64,000 nucleotides of DNA from Paenibacillus sp. TCA20 (lineage in GTDB: Bacteria; Bacillota; Bacilli; Paenibacillales; Paenibacillaceae): NCBI RefSeq assembly GCF_000732325.1, contig NZ_BBIW01000012.1:107315-171314 (forward strand). The letters run 5' to 3'. The first letter of the stretch is position 1; each line of letters opens with the position of its first letter. The position numbers and the translations under genes were made by a program. The notes under the pieces were generated by a model. That model was not told where the DNA came from. It was given only the letters and a program-made list of their open reading frames with translations, and did no database searches. Positions 8,418 through 16,938 of the stretch are shown piece after piece.

Positions 8418-10499
8418 ATGGCACAGAACACACAGCTTCCACATTCTGCTGCGGACCGCGGCTGGCTTAGATACGAGAGTAAGGCATCATGGCAGGGTTC
8501 TTTTGAAATTTCTAAAATTGGATGTAGGGAACGTTCTCAAATTACAGAATCAGCCATTCGGGAGCTGCAATATGGCATCTCGGAAATGTTCGGTGTACTT
8601 CCTGAAGTACTGGACTCTACCGATACGCTAACAACAGGCTGTATTCGTTTAGCTGTCGTCCATGAGGAGCTACCGCAAGAACTTGGTGCAGCTCCATGGG
8701 CGCAAGAGCTTAATAAGGAAGGATACGTACTAAAGTCTTTTTCCGATAACAGTGCAGCAATAAATTCTCTTTATGTTGTGGGAAAGACCGATAAAGGACT
8801 GCTGTATGGAACATTCCATTTGCTTCGTCTGCTACAAATGGGAGAGAATTTAAGTGAGCTTCACATTATAGAGAATCCGAAGAACCAGCTGAGAATGATG
8901 AACCATTGGGACAATATGGACGGTTCCATTGAGCGGGGTTATGCGGGTAGATCTATTTTCTTCAAGGATCATCAGTTTGTTACTGATGATGCACGAATTC
9001 GTGATTATGCCCGCCTGATGGCGTCGATTGGAATCAATGGTATTGCGATTAACAACGTGAACGTACATGAGGTGGAAACACGGCTGATCACACCGGAATT
9101 TTTGCCGGATGTGGCGAAAGTGGCGGGGATTTTTAGAGCGTATGGGATTAAGACGTTTCTTAGTGCCAATTATGCCAGTCCGATTCAGCTTGCAGGGATA
9201 ACTACGGCTGACCCGCTCGATGAGAAGGTTGCGGCTTGGTGGAAGGATAAGGCACAGGAAATTTACAGCTACATACCCGATTTCGGGGGCTTTGTCGTTA
9301 AGGCGGATTCTGAGGGTCGTCCGGGACCGTTCACCTATAACCGGACACATGCAGACGGATCCAATATGCTCGCTGAGGCACTTGAGCCCTTTGGAGGGAT
9401 TGTAATCTGGAGATGCTTTGTCTACAACTGTCTTCAGGACTGGAGAGACCGCAAGACGGATCGGGCCCGTGCCGCGTACGATCATTTCAAGCCGCTTGAC
9501 GGACAGTTCAAGGATAACGTGATTCTCCAGATCAAGAACGGACCAATGGACTTTCAGGTTCGGGAAGGGGTGTCCCCGCTTCTCGGAGCCATGCCGCATA
9601 CGAACCAAATTCTGGAGTTCCAGATTACTCAGGAATATACCGGACAGCAAAGACATCTATGCTACCTGATTCCACAGTGGAAGGAAATCTTTGATTTTGA
9701 TACTTACGCCAAGGGAGCGGGATCAGAGATTAAGAAGGTTGCGTCAGGTGAATTGTATCCGTATAAATACAGTGGAATTACGGCGGTCATTAATGTGGGT
9801 GATGATCATAATTGGACGGGTCACACGCTTGCCCAAGCAAATTTATACGGCTATGGCCGATTAACCTGGAATCCGGATTTAGCTGAAGAGCAGATTACCT
9901 CTGAATGGATCAAGCAAACCTTTGGCTCTAACCCTGCAGTGCTCGAGGCGGTGAGTACGATGCTTCAGGATTCGTGGCCCATCTATGAGAGCTACACTTC
10001 ACCGCTTGGTGTAGGCTGGATGGTTAACCCGGAGCATCACTATGGACCTAATGTGGACGGCTATGAATATTCCAGGTGGGGAACGTATCATTTTGCAGAC
10101 TGTCATGGCATCGGTGTCAATCGGACGGTCAAGAATGGAACCGGATATACAGCACAATATTTCCCGGAAAATGCTGAACGGTACGAATCACTAGAGACCT
10201 GTCCGGATGAATTACTGCTCTTCTTCCATCATGTACCGTATACGCATGTCCTGAAGTCCGGCAAGACGGTCATTCAGCATATTTATGACACTCACTTTGA
10301 TGGTGTGGAAGGCGTTGAAACGTTGATTCGGCGCTGGAGCAAGCTTGAGGGACAGATTGATTCGGAGCGCTATCAGGGTATAATGGAGCGTCTGGAAGGA
10401 CAGCTTGCTCATTCGAAGGAATGGAGAGATATCATCAATACTTATTTCTATCGTAAGTCAGGCATTTCAGATGAGCTTGAACGTACGATTTATGCTTAA
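8418..10499 (+). CDS. aguA: GH67 xylan alpha-1,2-glucuronidase
   Basis: A 693-residue cytoplasmic enzyme without signal peptide that removes (4-O-methyl)glucuronic acid from aldouronates taken up by the adjacent transporter. Motifs match GH67: ADSEGRPGP carries the general acid (E299), KNGPMDFQ the first carboxylate (D378) and ITQEYTG the second (E406); the D/E spacing of 28 equals that of the Geobacillus enzyme. Length is normal for the family. Start ATG 8418 has GAGAGGAG eight to ten bases upstream. It is the last gene of the operon; no xylanase or xylosidase is adjacent, so those must be encoded elsewhere. Confidence 0.95.
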   Translation: MAQNTQLPHSAADRGWLRYESKASWQGSFEISKIGCRERSQITESAIRELQYGISEMFGVLPEVLDSTDTLTTGCIRLAVVHEELPQELGAAPWAQELNKEGYVLKSFSDNSAAINSLYVVGKTDKGLLYGTFHLLRLLQMGENLSELHIIENPKNQLRMMNHWDNMDGSIERGYAGRSIFFKDHQFVTDDARIRDYARLMASIGINGIAINNVNVHEVETRLITPEFLPDVAKVAGIFRAYGIKTFLSANYASPIQLAGITTADPLDEKVAAWWKDKAQEIYSYIPDFGGFVVKADSEGRPGPFTYNRTHADGSNMLAEALEPFGGIVIWRCFVYNCLQDWRDRKTDRARAAYDHFKPLDGQFKDNVILQIKNGPMDFQVREGVSPLLGAMPHTNQILEFQITQEYTGQQRHLCYLIPQWKEIFDFDTYAKGAGSEIKKVASGELYPYKYSGITAVINVGDDHNWTGHTLAQANLYGYGRLTWNPDLAEEQITSEWIKQTFGSNPAVLEAVSTMLQDSWPIYESYTSPLGVGWMVNPEHHYGPNVDGYEYSRWGTYHFADCHGIGVNRTVKNGTGYTAQYFPENAERYESLETCPDELLLFFHHVPYTHVLKSGKTVIQHIYDTHFDGVEGVETLIRRWSKLEGQIDSERYQGIMERLEGQLAHSKEWRDIINTYFYRKSGISDELERTIYA

Positions 10500-10633
10500 T
10501 ACTAATTTGGGGAAATATGCTACAATAGCTGTCAGAGCGAAGCTCGGCAGCTATTTAGGTTGTTCACAGATGATCAAGAAACCATTTAAACAGATTAACA
10601 TGCAATAATATGGGAGAGTAAAAGGAGGGCATC

Positions 10634-11749
10634 ATGACGATCATCATATGGTCGATTGTAGGCGTTATCGTGCTGGTGTGTGCAGTTATGTTCATTGGCG
10701 GCATGCGTTTTAGACATGAGCTAAATAACACAGGAGCCGACTATTTCATTCAATTTATTGAAGAGAATAAAGACAGTCCCCGCTTCTCAATGGTACTTCA
10801 ATATAATCAGGCGAAGCTGATCGAGCTCCGTCCCGAGGAGCCGCTTCCGCTCGCCAGCACGGTTAAGATCATCATTGCTATTGAATATGCAAGACAGGCA
10901 GCAGAGGGACGAATCGATCCTGAGATGGAGGTAGAACTGAAAGCGCTGAACCAATATTATGTTCCCAAAACCGATGGCGGCGCGCATGAAGCCTGGATCG
11001 CTCACTTAGGATTAAAGGAAGAGTCAGATACCGTACCTGTAAGTGAGATAGCTTATGGAATGATTGCCTTCAGCTCCAACGCCAATACGGAGTATCTCAT
11101 GGATCTGCTTGGATTGGATTCCATTCAGAAGCTAATAACCGAGTTGGATTTACAATATCATGAGCCCTTATATCCTCTGGTCAGCTCATTATTTGTCGCT
11201 AGTGATCTAATGAAGGAACAGCAGTTAACCAAGGGAGAAACACTCTCCGCACTTAAGCAGATGGACCTGGCAGAATATCGCCTTGCAGCAATACAAATAC
11301 ATAACCGAATATCCAGTTCACCTTTAACCGCAGAAGACAAGCAGAAGCTTAGCAAATGGCTCAGTCTGGATGTCCAGAAGGTTTGGTCTGACCGGCTGCC
11401 CCGTTCCACAACACGGGATTATGTATCCATTATGGAGAAGCTGAACAGCAAATCTTACTTCTCTAATGAAGCGCATCAATATCTTGATCCCGTTATGGAA
11501 GGACTCATGCGAGATTCCCGCAACCAGGAATGGCTTCAGCATGCAGGTCAAAAAGGAGGCTCTACGATGTTTGTCCTGACGAATGCTATGTATGCGACAG
11601 ATAAGGAAGGGAATACACTAGAGCTGGCTATATTCATGACAGATCTGACCTGGAAGGAACAAGCCAAGCTATCGCATAGTCTGAACAGCTTCCAATTAAA
11701 GCTGCTGACAGATGAGACGGTCCGGGAGCATTTGAAGGGGATTAAATGA
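10634..11749 (+). CDS. Beta-lactamase-fold serine hydrolase, membrane-anchored
   Basis: A 371-residue protein with one N-terminal membrane helix (residues 3-24) and an extracytoplasmic domain of the class A beta-lactamase/DD-peptidase fold. Active-site motifs: S75-T-V-K78 (SxxK), SSN near residue 144 in place of SDN, and KGG near residue 309 in place of KTG. Both second and third motifs are slightly off the resistance-enzyme consensus, so a peptidoglycan or esterase-like role is as likely as beta-lactam hydrolysis. Start ATG 10634 follows AAAGGAGG. It is monocistronic and ends at a shared terminator with folD. Confidence 0.78.
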   Translation: MTIIIWSIVGVIVLVCAVMFIGGMRFRHELNNTGADYFIQFIEENKDSPRFSMVLQYNQAKLIELRPEEPLPLASTVKIIIAIEYARQAAEGRIDPEMEVELKALNQYYVPKTDGGAHEAWIAHLGLKEESDTVPVSEIAYGMIAFSSNANTEYLMDLLGLDSIQKLITELDLQYHEPLYPLVSSLFVASDLMKEQQLTKGETLSALKQMDLAEYRLAAIQIHNRISSSPLTAEDKQKLSKWLSLDVQKVWSDRLPRSTTRDYVSIMEKLNSKSYFSNEAHQYLDPVMEGLMRDSRNQEWLQHAGQKGGSTMFVLTNAMYATDKEGNTLELAIFMTDLTWKEQAKLSHSLNSFQLKLLTDETVREHLKGIK

Positions 11750-11789
11750 TCCGAAGGGGAGTTCAGTGCTAGTGATACTGCATATCATC

Positions 11790-11828
11790 CATAAAAGAAC
11801 CCTTCCTGTTGGAAGGGCTCTTTTATAA
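11790..11828. terminator. Bidirectional terminator between hydrolase gene and folD
   Basis: AAAAGAACCCTTCC (from 11793) pairs with GGAAGGGCTCTTTT (ending 11824), one mismatch, with T-rich flanks on both sides; it can serve both converging genes. Confidence 0.85.
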
Positions 11829-11868
11829 TTATAGGAAGCTGATGGCTTCAAAGTGTTACATCATGATA

Positions 11869-12729
11869 TTACTGCTCTTGCTTCAGTAATGACTTGTACG
11901 CCGATTTTACCGTATGCTCAATTAAGGTCGCGATGGTAACGGGGCCGACACCGCCAGGTACAGGTGTGATGGCAGAGGAGTGCGGCAAGCAGGCATCATA
12001 GTCGACATCACCGATGTTCCCTTTGTTGTAGCCTGCATCAACGACAACGGCTCCTGGCTTGATCCAATCTCCTTGTACAAAATTCGGTTTACCTACGGCA
12101 GCGACCACAATGTCTGCCTGTTTCACAATCGCTTCAATATTTACCGTTCTGGAGTGGCAGGTCGTCACCGTTGCATTGCGATTCAGCAGCATCGCGGATA
12201 CCGGTTTGCCGAGGATCGGACTGCGGCCGATGACTACGGCGTGCTTGCCCTCCATTGAAATGTTATAGAAGTCAAGAATGCGAATAATGGCCTGCGGTGT
12301 GCAGGATGGATAATCTGCTTCGCCAAACGCGTTCAGTGCATAACCAAGCGTCGTTACTCCGTCTACATCTTTTTCAATGCTGATCGTGTCAAAGCATGCT
12401 CTTTCATCAATATGATGCGGAACCGGATGCTGCAGCAGAATTCCGTGAACGGAAGGGTCTTGATTCAGCTTGTTGATTTCTTGAATGAGTTCCTCTGTCG
12501 TTGTCTCGGCAGGAAGCACCACCTTGATCGATTCCACCCCGATTCGTGCACAAGCATTTCCTTTCATACGTACGTAAGTTGCCGAAGAAGGATCATCACC
12601 AACCAGAATGGTAGCCAGACACGGCTGGATTCCCTGCTCCTTCAGTTCTTTCACCTTTGCTCCCGTTTCTTCTCTCATGTAATCTGCTACCGTTTGACCG
12701 TTCAGAATCAGTGTGTTGTCGCTCATCAT
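11869..12729 (-). CDS. folD: Methylenetetrahydrofolate dehydrogenase/cyclohydrolase
   Basis: A 286-residue bifunctional cytoplasmic enzyme that interconverts 5,10-methylene-, methenyl- and 10-formyl-tetrahydrofolate, feeding purine and formyl-Met synthesis. Clear family markers: YVRMKGNACARIGV (catalytic lysine region), GILLQHPVP, and VVIGRSPILGKPVSAMLL for NADP binding, with TPVPGGVGPVT near the end. Several in-frame starts cluster at 12732-12726; ATG 12729 is about eight bases from AAAGGG. The gene is preceded by a ZTP riboswitch and terminator, so expression should rise when 10-formyl-THF is short. Confidence 0.96.
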   Translation of the reverse strand: MMSDNTLILNGQTVADYMREETGAKVKELKEQGIQPCLATILVGDDPSSATYVRMKGNACARIGVESIKVVLPAETTTEELIQEINKLNQDPSVHGILLQHPVPHHIDERACFDTISIEKDVDGVTTLGYALNAFGEADYPSCTPQAIIRILDFYNISMEGKHAVVIGRSPILGKPVSAMLLNRNATVTTCHSRTVNIEAIVKQADIVVAAVGKPNFVQGDWIKPGAVVVDAGYNKGNIGDVDYDACLPHSSAITPVPGGVGPVTIATLIEHTVKSAYKSLLKQEQ

Positions 12730-12748
12730 CACATCGCCCTTTCCAAGT

Positions 12749-12860
12749 AAAAAAGAGGCAAGGGAAACTTAAGTTCCCTTACCTCTGCCCAGGCGTACGG
12801 CTATATCTAATCACATGCTCCCTCACGGTTCACCGTGTACGCCAGTTACATGCGACGATC
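12749..12860 (-). ncRNA. ZTP (pfl) riboswitch with terminator, upstream of folD
   Basis: Read on the minus strand, TCGCATGT (12855-12848) pairs with GCATGTGA to form P1, CACGG/CCGTG forms the next hairpin, GGGAGC follows, and the 3' core is CGCCTGGGCA (12795-12786), the diagnostic end of pfl RNAs. ACTGGCG upstream can form the pseudoknot with CGCC. Immediately after it GAGGTAAGGGAA pairs with TTCCCTTGCCTC and six T follow (to 12749), an intrinsic terminator. Known family function: senses ZMP/ZTP and turns on one-carbon genes such as folD. Confidence 0.9.
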
Positions 12861-12926
12861 TTAATTGTAATGTATAAGTGAGACCTCATATGAAGAAACA
12901 ATGGAATAATCGAAGCTCACCCCATG

Positions 12927-12955
12927 ATGGTACTTCATTTTGTCGAATTGTTCAA
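12927..12955 (-). promoter_or_regulatory. Promoter of the riboswitch-folD transcript
   Basis: On the minus strand TTGAAC (12955-12950) and TACCAT (12932-12927) are 17 bases apart, giving a start near 12920, about 60 bases before the riboswitch P1. Confidence 0.55.
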
Positions 12956-13153
12956 TAGGGATGCACAAGATTTGGAATGATGAGCTATATTCCAGCTTCG
13001 GTATAATTCATATAGGTAGTTGATATAGTTTCAAATTCTCGGGTTCGATGAGTTTCGAAAAGGACTCCATTAAACATTTTTATAAAACGTGCTATAAAAA
13101 TAAACTGTCGTCCGTCTTATGTATAGCTGCAGCTGAAAGGAGACGTTAAACAT
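12956..13153. other. Intergenic region before the ECF sigma gene
   Basis: No credible gene. It should hold the promoter of the sigma-factor operon. A self-type ECF promoter was sought, but the AAAC/CGTC elements near 13080-13110 are not spaced convincingly. A good ribosome site (GAAAGGAGACG) ends the region. Confidence 0.5.
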
Positions 13154-13675
13154 ATGGAAGGACAGGAAATCGACGTTTTCCGTACAGTGTTCGACGAGCA
13201 TTATCCTATTGTACGCCGAAAACTGATGGCTCTGATCCAGGATGAAGCCGCCGCGGAAGATCTTGCGCAAGAGGTATTTATTCGGCTGTATCGGAATCCG
13301 CCAGATGATCCGGCTGCGATTGGTGCATGGCTTCATCGTGTACTGACTCGCATCGGATATGATTATATGAGTAAACAAATACGAGAACGGAAGCTCAAGG
13401 AGAAGCAGGAGCAGTATTTTGATAGAAGAGAGCAGCTCCTGTCCTCTGGAGAAGAGATTGTACTGAAGCGTATGGATCAGGAGGAAGTACGTGAATGGAT
13501 GGACGAGCTGCCGGAGCGCGACAGACAGCTGCTAATGCTGAAATACTCAGGATACAGCTATGCAGAGATAGCGGAAGAGCTGAATGTAAGGCCTCCTCTT
13601 GTCGGCTCGATGTTAAGCAGAGCTACAAGCAAGCTGAGGAGAAAGGTTCAAGGAAAGTCCGCGCCACAGTCCTGA
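13154..13675 (+). CDS. ECF-type RNA polymerase sigma factor
   Basis: A 173-residue group 4 sigma factor. Region 2 runs about 10-75 (AAEDLAQEVFIRLYR is the -10/core-binding helix) and region 4 about 115-165 (GYSYAEIAEELNV is the helix-turn-helix for the -35). Start ATG 13154 has AAAGGAG 8-9 bases upstream. The next genes encode a membrane anti-sigma protein and an ABC exporter, so the unit looks like a cell-envelope stress module related to SigX/SigW-type groups. It probably reads its own promoter. Confidence 0.9.
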   Translation: MEGQEIDVFRTVFDEHYPIVRRKLMALIQDEAAAEDLAQEVFIRLYRNPPDDPAAIGAWLHRVLTRIGYDYMSKQIRERKLKEKQEQYFDRREQLLSSGEEIVLKRMDQEEVREWMDELPERDRQLLMLKYSGYSYAEIAEELNVRPPLVGSMLSRATSKLRRKVQGKSAPQS

Positions 13676-13708
13676 GGATATACCAATTAGCATAGTAAGG
13701 AGTTGAAC

Positions 13709-14863
13709 GTGCACATGACATCAAAGCCGAACGGAAAAGACGAGAACAAGCAGCTTGAAGATGCTTGGAACAAGCTGGCGTCAAGGCTGGAAGAAGAAGA
13801 AATGAGCCCCAAGTGGTCAGCATGGTCCATGGAGCGTGGAAACGGGCCTAAGGCAGCACATCCATTAAAGGAAGATGTATTAAAAGGTGTATTACAAAAT
13901 GAAATCAGGGGAGAGAGATACGATATGACGGATCATCAGAATCAGGAGAAGCAGACCGCTGTTGTAAAGAAAAAGCATCATATGAAAAAGCCGGTTAAGA
14001 AGTGGCTCAGCATAGCAACGGCGGCGGCTGTGGCAGGAGTCATGATCGCGACTCCGCTCGGAGATAAGGCGCTTGCCGCGATACTAAACCAATTCCGTAT
14101 GGATGAGGTAACGGTAGTTAATGAAGGAGATGTTATGGACTTCTTCAACTCAGTATCTGGAGGAAGCAATTCATCGGACTTTATCAACAAGCATGGTTCG
14201 TTTACGAATGCATATGGACCTGAACTCAACAATGAAAAATTAAGCTTACAAGAGATTGAAGAGCTAACCGGGCTCACAGCATATGAGAATGATATTTTCA
14301 ATGTAGAAAGTTATTATGCATTTACCTCACAGACGATTACGATGAAACTGAACATTAATGAAGTTAACACGACAATGGCGCGGCTTGGTGCCAAGGAATT
14401 AATGCCTGAATCTCTCGATGGGAAGCCAATTACGTTCCATATCCCAGCGACGCTGCATCAATATTACCATGCAGATACAGATGGAGAGGAGCTGTACGCT
14501 TCGTTATCTCAACAGAAGCTTCCATCAGTAGAGGTTGATCCTTCTGTCTCAGTAGAGGAAGCGGTCAAGGCAGTGCTGGACTTCCCGATGCTGCCAGATA
14601 ATCTGAAGACAGCGATTAAATCAGACAGTATCTTGTCCGGCAAGCTTCCAATGCCAGTGTTCACGGATGGAGATGCCGAGAAGGTGGAAGTGAAGGAAGT
14701 GCCGGTCGTTATTGTTGAACAAGATTATGTATCTTCAACTGGGAAGCCTGTTTATACAGCTACATGGACGCAAGATTGCGTATTGTTCAATTTGTCCGGC
14801 GACTCGTTGTTTGATTCCAAAGACAAACTGCTCGCACAGGTGGAGGAGATGATTACGGAATGA
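13709..14863 (+). CDS. Membrane anti-sigma factor, probable
   Basis: A 384-residue protein with a hydrophilic N-terminal part (about 1-90) that would hold the sigma factor, one membrane helix (WLSIATAAAVAGVMIATPLG, about residues 100-120) and a large extracytoplasmic domain of about 260 residues. GTG at 13709 is six bases from AAGGAG; TTG 13703 is too close and ATG 13715 rather far. Position directly after the ECF gene is the main reason for the anti-sigma call. The outer domain, which should receive the stress signal, matches nothing I can name. Its end overlaps the ABC gene by four bases. Confidence 0.7.
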   Translation: MHMTSKPNGKDENKQLEDAWNKLASRLEEEEMSPKWSAWSMERGNGPKAAHPLKEDVLKGVLQNEIRGERYDMTDHQNQEKQTAVVKKKHHMKKPVKKWLSIATAAAVAGVMIATPLGDKALAAILNQFRMDEVTVVNEGDVMDFFNSVSGGSNSSDFINKHGSFTNAYGPELNNEKLSLQEIEELTGLTAYENDIFNVESYYAFTSQTITMKLNINEVNTTMARLGAKELMPESLDGKPITFHIPATLHQYYHADTDGEELYASLSQQKLPSVEVDPSVSVEEAVKAVLDFPMLPDNLKTAIKSDSILSGKLPMPVFTDGDAEKVEVKEVPVVIVEQDYVSSTGKPVYTATWTQDCVLFNLSGDSLFDSKDKLLAQVEEMITE

Positions 14864-15831
14864 CGGCCGCCATTCACACCGAAGGTTTAACCAAACAATT
14901 TAGCAACGGACGCGGCTGCCGTGACGTATCCATTACGGTCCAGGAAGGGGAAGCCTTTGGCTTCCTCGGACCGAATGGAGCAGGCAAGAGTACTTTCGTT
15001 AAGATGCTGGTAGGGCTTACCTATCCAACGGGCGGCAGTGCATCGATCTTTGGACATCCGATTCACTCCGTTGAAGCCAAAGGACAAATTGGCTATTTGC
15101 CTGAGCTGTTCCGATATCAGGAGTGGCTGACCGGCGAAGAGGTCATGAAGCTTCATGCCAAGCTGTGCGGCGTTAGCTCTTCCGATGCAAAGCGGCGCAT
15201 TCCTGAGCTGCTGGATGAGGTTGGACTTGGCAGCCGGGGCAAAGGCAAGGTAAAGGATTATTCCAAAGGAATGCAGCAGCGCCTCGGACTCGCAGCAGCG
15301 CTCGTAAGCGATCCGAAGCTGATCTTCCTGGACGAGCCTTCCTCCGCACTTGATCCGGTCGGACGCAAGGAGGTTCGCTCCATATTGCAACGACTGAAGG
15401 CTCAGGGAAAGACGATATTTCTGAATTCCCACATGCTTGAAGATGTCGAAGCCGTGTGTGATCAGATTGCGCTGTTAAACAACGGGGAGATTTTACGTAC
15501 CGGCGATGTGGGCTCTGTCCTGCAACAGAGGATCACTTATCGGTTTAAAGTGGGTGGCTATACGCCAGTGATCCTGACCTGGCTGCAGGAAGAGACCGGG
15601 ATTGAGATACAGGTGGACAGTAAGACGGTAGGATCGTTGCCCGCTTCTCAAGAACAGCACTCCACCTGGCTTGTCGCTGAGCTCGATAACGAGGAGCAGG
15701 CAGGCTGGATCAACTCCCTCATTATGGAGCAGGGGATGACACTCTATGAAGTGAACAGAGTAACCGGCAAGCTGGAGGATTGGTTCCTTACCGCCGTATC
15801 GGGACTTAGCCATCGGGGGGAACACGAATGA
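14860..15831 (+). CDS. ABC transporter ATPase (sigma operon)
   Basis: A 323-residue ATPase with Walker A GPNGAGKS, signature YSKGMQQRLGLA, Walker B LIFLDEPSSALDP and an H-loop in LNSHMLEDVE. The C-terminal 90 residues are an accessory domain typical of bacitracin/lantibiotic-type (BcrA-like) ATPases. ATGA overlap with the anti-sigma gene and with the permease gene that follows indicates tight translational coupling. Likely role: energise export or removal of a membrane-active compound as the output of the ECF system. Confidence 0.9.
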   Translation: MTAAIHTEGLTKQFSNGRGCRDVSITVQEGEAFGFLGPNGAGKSTFVKMLVGLTYPTGGSASIFGHPIHSVEAKGQIGYLPELFRYQEWLTGEEVMKLHAKLCGVSSSDAKRRIPELLDEVGLGSRGKGKVKDYSKGMQQRLGLAAALVSDPKLIFLDEPSSALDPVGRKEVRSILQRLKAQGKTIFLNSHMLEDVEAVCDQIALLNNGEILRTGDVGSVLQQRITYRFKVGGYTPVILTWLQEETGIEIQVDSKTVGSLPASQEQHSTWLVAELDNEEQAGWINSLIMEQGMTLYEVNRVTGKLEDWFLTAVSGLSHRGEHE

Positions 15832-16712
15832 TACTGATTATGAATATGACCTGGAAAGAGATGCTGCGTAAGCGTGTCATGATCCTTGCAGGCATTCTTT
15901 CCATTCTATTTTTGATAGCTTATTGGTTCATTGGAGCGGCGATTGCTGACAGCAATCGGTCCAGTGGCTTTATGACAGGAAGTAACTTGATCACTGACTA
16001 TGCCAGTGGCGTACTGATGATGATGATCGGTTTTTTCTTCGCCGGATTCGTTGTGGCACTGCTGTCCATCTTCAGTTCCTTCTCCTCCATAGCAGGTGAG
16101 GCCGAACAGGGTGTCATGCAAGCTCTTCTGCCAAGACCCATCCCTAGATGGAAATTTTATATTGGCAGATGGCTTGGTTATGTATCCTTGTTATTGTGTT
16201 ATACACTCGTGCTGTACACAGCCATTATGATCATCACCGATATCCATGCAGCAATCCCGCAGGATCCCATGGTTCATATCCAGGCATTCTTATTGTATGC
16301 GCTGGTCATTGTACTGCTGATCTCGTTGACCATGCTGGGCTCCACAAGGTTCTCTTCCCTTGGTAATGGTGTATTTATGACGATGCTGTTTGGCGCGGGC
16401 TGGCTTGGCGGTATGCTTGAGAAGATTCGAAGCATAGGGATTATTGATATTATGGATGCGGAGGTAGCTGTCAAGCTGTCCAATATCTCTGGACTGATGT
16501 CGATGCTGATGCCTGTCGATGCGCTTCAACGAAAAATGCTGCACGGTTTAATTGGAATGGATGAGCTAGGCGGGCTAGTCGATATCAGCGGCATGGTAGC
16601 CGAATTTTTTGTTGGTAATCCGCCTTCCGGCACATTTGTTGTGTATGCTCTCATCTACACAGCCATCGTATTCGTATGGGGCATTCTTCGCTTCCAGCGG
16701 AAAGATTTATAA
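15828..16712 (+). CDS. ABC-2 family permease (sigma operon)
   Basis: A 294-residue membrane protein with six predicted helices and a short cytoplasmic N-terminus (MNMTWKEMLRKR), typical of ABC-2 permeases. It overlaps the ATPase gene by four bases and is the last gene of the ECF operon, ended by the long hairpin at 16717-16813. Works with the preceding ATPase. Substrate unknown. Confidence 0.88.
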   Translation: MILIMNMTWKEMLRKRVMILAGILSILFLIAYWFIGAAIADSNRSSGFMTGSNLITDYASGVLMMMIGFFFAGFVVALLSIFSSFSSIAGEAEQGVMQALLPRPIPRWKFYIGRWLGYVSLLLCYTLVLYTAIMIITDIHAAIPQDPMVHIQAFLLYALVIVLLISLTMLGSTRFSSLGNGVFMTMLFGAGWLGGMLEKIRSIGIIDIMDAEVAVKLSNISGLMSMLMPVDALQRKMLHGLIGMDELGGLVDISGMVAEFFVGNPPSGTFVVYALIYTAIVFVWGILRFQRKDL

Positions 16713-16716
16713 ATTG

Positions 16717-16813
16717 AACAAAAAGGCCATCGCGAAGAACGACGAAGCGGTAATCCTTACTGTTGCAGGTGAGGTCATTATGGATTCGGATTCTTCCCGA
16801 GGGTCTTTTTGTT
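16717..16813 (+). terminator. Long composite hairpin ending the ECF operon
   Basis: AACAAAAAGGCC (16717-16728) pairs with GGGTCTTTTTGTT (16801-16813), and just inside TCGCGAAGAA pairs with TTCTTCCCGA with one mismatch, giving about 21 base pairs around a 50-base inner part. It has a U-run inside the 3' arm, so it may terminate, but it is far larger than ordinary terminators. Confidence 0.55.
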
Positions 16814-16827
16814 GATTAAAAAAGAGA

Positions 16828-16856
16828 TTGCCTAAAATGGATGGTTTTGGTATGAT
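16828..16856 (+). promoter_or_regulatory. Promoter of the second ABC-2 exporter operon
   Basis: TTGCCT (16828-16833), 17-base spacer, TATGAT (16851-16856); spacer ends in TTTTGG. Leader of about 75 bases to the first start codon. Confidence 0.7.
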
Positions 16857-16938
16857 AGTGTCCTTCTCTCGCATTTCACCTTGTCTGAAGTGGACGTATG
16901 AATCAGCGTCTCATCAAGCTTATCGGAGGTGTATCAAA

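Noticed and set aside
13070..13120. Possible ECF-type self promoter (AAAC/CGTC) before the sigma gene
   Set aside because: Elements are present but about 20 bases apart, too far for the usual 16-17; not counted as a feature.
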